DNA of 64,000 nucleotides from Legionella fallonii LLAP-10 (lineage in GTDB: Bacteria; Pseudomonadota; Gammaproteobacteria; Legionellales; Legionellaceae). Within the stretch, counting starts at the first letter, position 1. Every line of letters starts with the position of its first letter. The notes beneath the pieces are model-generated. The model searched no databases, was not told where the DNA came from, and saw only the letters and a list, made by a program, of their open reading frames with translations. Location of the stretch: assembly GCF_000953135.1 (NCBI RefSeq), contig NZ_LN614827.1, positions 4,015,501 through 4,079,500 on the forward strand, in the 5' to 3' direction. The position numbers and the translations under genes were made by a program. Of the stretch, positions 63,114 through 64,000 are shown piece by piece.

Positions 63114-64000
63114 TACGTTTTGCTCCAAGCGTCAAAAATGATACGTCGTTATCTATGGTTTGCCACTTTCCAGTAGCAGATAGCTTCTGCAAAGGAGCGA
63201 CAACAATGGCATTTTGCTGCTGAACAAATTGACTAGGATATTGAGCCTTATTAACTAATTCTGTTGCTGATAAAGTTTCAACTTTTCCGGTACTCAATTG
63301 CACCACTTTTACAGATTCCGGTAATGCCACTGCATATTCAGAAAAAACTACACCACTGTACATTTGTTGATTATGCGTTTGCTCAAAACGACTCATCACT
63401 GAGCCATCTGCATTACGTCGATGTAAGCCTAGAGATAAAAATCCATTTTGTGCCGCCTGCCAATTTTTATATTCGGGATGTTCACGCACAAACAATTGGA
63501 ACATCTCTTGGCACATTAACATACCACCGGGAACCATAAGCAAGGGAGCCTTATTAATCATAATGAGACCTTCATCTAAGGCCTTAATCATCCATTGGAT
63601 GAACTCAACCCCAATCGCTTGTTCTTTTTCAGCCAGGGTTTCCGGGACGCCTCCGGAGAAAGTTCCTGCACGGCCATAACGTCCCCCTCGACTCGCCAAA
63701 CTCCTACCCATATTTTCAGTAATATACCGTTGGATGGCGATAGCATCTGCCCTTATTAAAATGGCACCTAAAGTACCCGCAGAACGGGAATCTTCGTTCA
63801 ATAACGCGAGCCAAACCGCTAGTATTTGCGGATTAGAGGCTATCCAAGCAAAGCCACTAGCCGGCATTAAGGCTCGTGCGATTAACAAATTGAGACGACG
63901 ACGAAACTCTACATCAGACTCTTTCTGAAAATCATAATCATAATAACTACCAGTACTATTTAAGCTTTCTAACAAGGGATTCCATTGCTTTAATAGTTGG
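63106..64000 (-). CDS. Protein of unknown function, 5' end outside the window (partial)
   Basis: The frame stays open to the right edge, so the start is not visible; a TTG at 63975 is not needed. At least 298 residues are seen. Recognisable features are a helical N-terminal part ([23 protein letters not shown]), [39 protein letters not shown] and a strand-rich C-terminus. I do not recognise the family. It is just upstream of apaH with overlapping ends, so the two are probably co-transcribed. Its tone is that of a conserved Legionella protein, but that is an impression only. Confidence 0.75.
   Translation of the reverse strand, partial: QLLKQWNPLLESLNSTGSYYDYDFQKESDVEFRRRLNLLIARALMPASGFAWIASNPQILAVWLALLNEDSRSAGTLGAILIRADAIAIQRYITENMGRSLASRGGRYGRAGTFSGGVPETLAEKEQAIGVEFIQWMIKALDEGLIMINKAPLLMVPGGMLMCQEMFQLFVREHPEYKNWQAAQNGFLSLGLHRRNADGSVMSRFEQTHNQQMYSGVVFSEYAVALPESVKVVQLSTGKVETLSATELVNKAQYPSQFVQQQNAIVVAPLQKLSATGKWQTIDNDVSFLTLGAKRSV

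Overview
The window reads as chromosome of a Legionella-like gammaproteobacterium. The DNA is AT-rich, the core order ubiE-ubiJ-ubiB-tatA-tatB is typical of gammaproteobacteria, and hopanoid genes, small dispersed inverted-repeat elements and proteins resembling Dot/Icm substrates are present. The assignment is inferred from gene content, since no rRNA or tRNA gene was seen. About 54 protein genes are supported.

Region 1 (1-4.6 kb) is a ubiquinone operon joined to tatAB. It holds an extra 226-codon gene whose first ~100 residues align without gaps to the start of the neighbouring UbiB and whose last ~80 align without gaps to the end of the neighbouring UbiJ. Both gene junctions have the same 14-base overlap, so one ~667 bp tandem duplication explains the structure. 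This is the most unusual feature of the window. Region 2 (4.6-8.3 kb) has an MFS transporter, a GST-like protein, a secreted LURP-one/tubby-like protein and a hairpin-rich spacer.

Region 3 (8.5-15.8 kb) is a hopanoid locus: squalene-hopene cyclase, two head-to-head prenyl synthases and an SDR on the minus strand, with hpnH-hpnG divergent on the plus strand. Region 4 (15.8-35.4 kb) is a surface-polysaccharide island. It has an ABC O-antigen exporter (wzm and wzt on opposite strands), a methyltransferase with a repeat-built spacer that may act as a chain terminator and ruler, rhamnan-synthesis-F-like proteins, glycosyltransferases, complete dTDP-L-rhamnose genes (rmlA, rmlB, rmlC, rmlD) and a dTDP-3-acetamido-3,6-dideoxyhexose branch (an FdtB-like aminotransferase and a fused acetyltransferase/ketoisomerase). 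Region 5 (35.5-38.1 kb) returns to hopanoids with hpnJ and hpnI, so the polysaccharide island sits between two hopanoid blocks. A Stealth phosphotransferase/PIG-L deacetylase pair, an OafA-type acyltransferase and a family 2 glycosyltransferase follow (38.5-44.1 kb).

Region 6 (44.1-64 kb) is mixed. It has two tripartite ABC efflux operons, one with a DevBCA-like arrangement plus an outer-membrane factor and one MacAB-TolC-like. Between and around them are a universal stress protein, an MsrB-MsrA fusion, an MltB-type lytic transglycosylase, a di-haem cytochrome c peroxidase-like protein, unrecognised proteins (one a candidate Dot/Icm effector), apaH and a partial gene running off the right edge. 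Two copies of a ~135 bp inverted-repeat element, each flanked by short direct repeats, lie at 42.3 and 49.5 kb.
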